A stretch of 21,506 nucleotides of DNA from an uncultured Collinsella sp. (GTDB lineage Bacteria; Actinomycetota; Coriobacteriia; Coriobacteriales; Coriobacteriaceae), in the NCBI GenBank assembly GCA_902491895.1, contig CABUJH010000034.1, positions 1 through 21,506 of the forward strand. Reading direction: 5' to 3'. Position 1 is the first letter of the stretch; each line of letters begins with the position of its first letter. Position numbers and translations under genes: made by a program. The notes under the pieces are model-generated. The model had not been told where the DNA came from. It worked only from the letters and a program-made list of their open reading frames with translations, and searched no databases. Positions 21,304 through 21,506 of this stretch are shown in pieces.

Positions 21304-21506
21304 TCCCTTGGGGACGGAGAAAAACGAATCATTTTGCCCTTGCGAGGGACGCGTGCGATGCTGCCTGTCAAAAACAATGCCCATTTACTACGTTTGATCG
21401 GCTATCGCCGAGCATGTCGAATTTGAGAAAAACAAAACCGACGCTCCTATAAGTTGTCAATAGGCAGTTTGCGGGAGCGCTCCCTTCAATTCGCACAGGA
21501 GCTCGT
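21304..21506 (+). promoter_or_regulatory. Right edge: LacI-type palindrome and ribosome site of a next gene
   Basis: GGGAGCGCTCCC (21473-21484) is a perfect 12-base palindrome of the kind bound by LacI-family sugar repressors; the CebR site of Streptomyces, TGGGAGCGCTCCCA, has the same core. AGGAG at 21497-21501 looks like the ribosome site of a gene that starts beyond the window. TATAAG at about 21449 could be part of its promoter. The first bases after the orphan IIB gene show no convincing terminator. Confidence 0.5.

Overview
The window looks like a piece of a Gram-positive, high-GC actinobacterial gut commensal of the Coriobacteriia, most likely Collinsella or a close relative. This is inferred from the strongly G/C-ending codons, clear AGGAGG-type ribosome sites, a lipoprotein signal, and mannose-family PTS genes for amino-sugar use. 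Genus assignment is inference; no database was searched. Almost all genes lie on the plus strand.

Region 1 (1-7960) is a housekeeping-like block. It holds an orphan solute-binding lipoprotein, the long-form ribosome hibernation factor Hpf, a DegV fatty-acid-binding protein, and a 3-hydroxyisobutyrate-dehydrogenase-like enzyme with a Cys/His-rich C-terminal tail. These are followed by a small membrane protein, a HEAT-like repeat protein, an NAD-type isocitrate dehydrogenase and a membrane-anchored SurA/trigger-factor-like protein. Strong intrinsic terminators separate several of these units. Region 2 (7978-8862, minus strand) is a two-gene unit of a DUF2975-like membrane protein and a small Xre regulator, with an AT-rich promoter full of inverted repeats.

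Region 3 (8863-19621) is the accessory core: an amino-sugar PTS and catabolic locus, most consistent with N-acetylgalactosamine (GalNAc) or galactosamine. A gene-free region of about 700 bp packed with inverted repeats precedes the operon IIA-YajC-IIB-IIC-IID. A GntR/UTRA regulator follows, then agaS (galactosamine-6-phosphate deaminase/isomerase), nagA/agaA (deacetylase), a minus-strand flavodoxin, an aldose-1-epimerase, a lacC-like tagatose-6-phosphate kinase and a YhcH/NanQ-like protein. The inferred route is import as GalNAc-6-P, deacetylation, deamination/isomerisation to tagatose-6-P, and phosphorylation to tagatose-1,6-bisphosphate. No tagatose-bisphosphate aldolase lies in the window. 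The 14-bp palindrome CTGGTTACTACCAG, or a near copy, sits at the PTS promoter and at the agaS promoter, so the GntR protein probably controls both.

Region 4 (19622-21506) is a more AT-rich, partly decayed stretch with a small unrecognised minus-strand gene, a tRNA-Thr(CGU), and an orphan PTS IIB protein. The orphan IIB has the phosphorylation-site histidine replaced by tyrosine. A LacI-type palindrome and a ribosome site at the right edge announce another gene outside the window.

The most unusual items are the His-to-Tyr orphan IIB, YajC embedded in the PTS operon, the long inserted loop in IID, a 43-codon remnant of a second nagA between lacC and yhcH, the repeat-dense PTS control region with a leader that could hide the ribosome site, and the metal-binding-like tail on the dehydrogenase.
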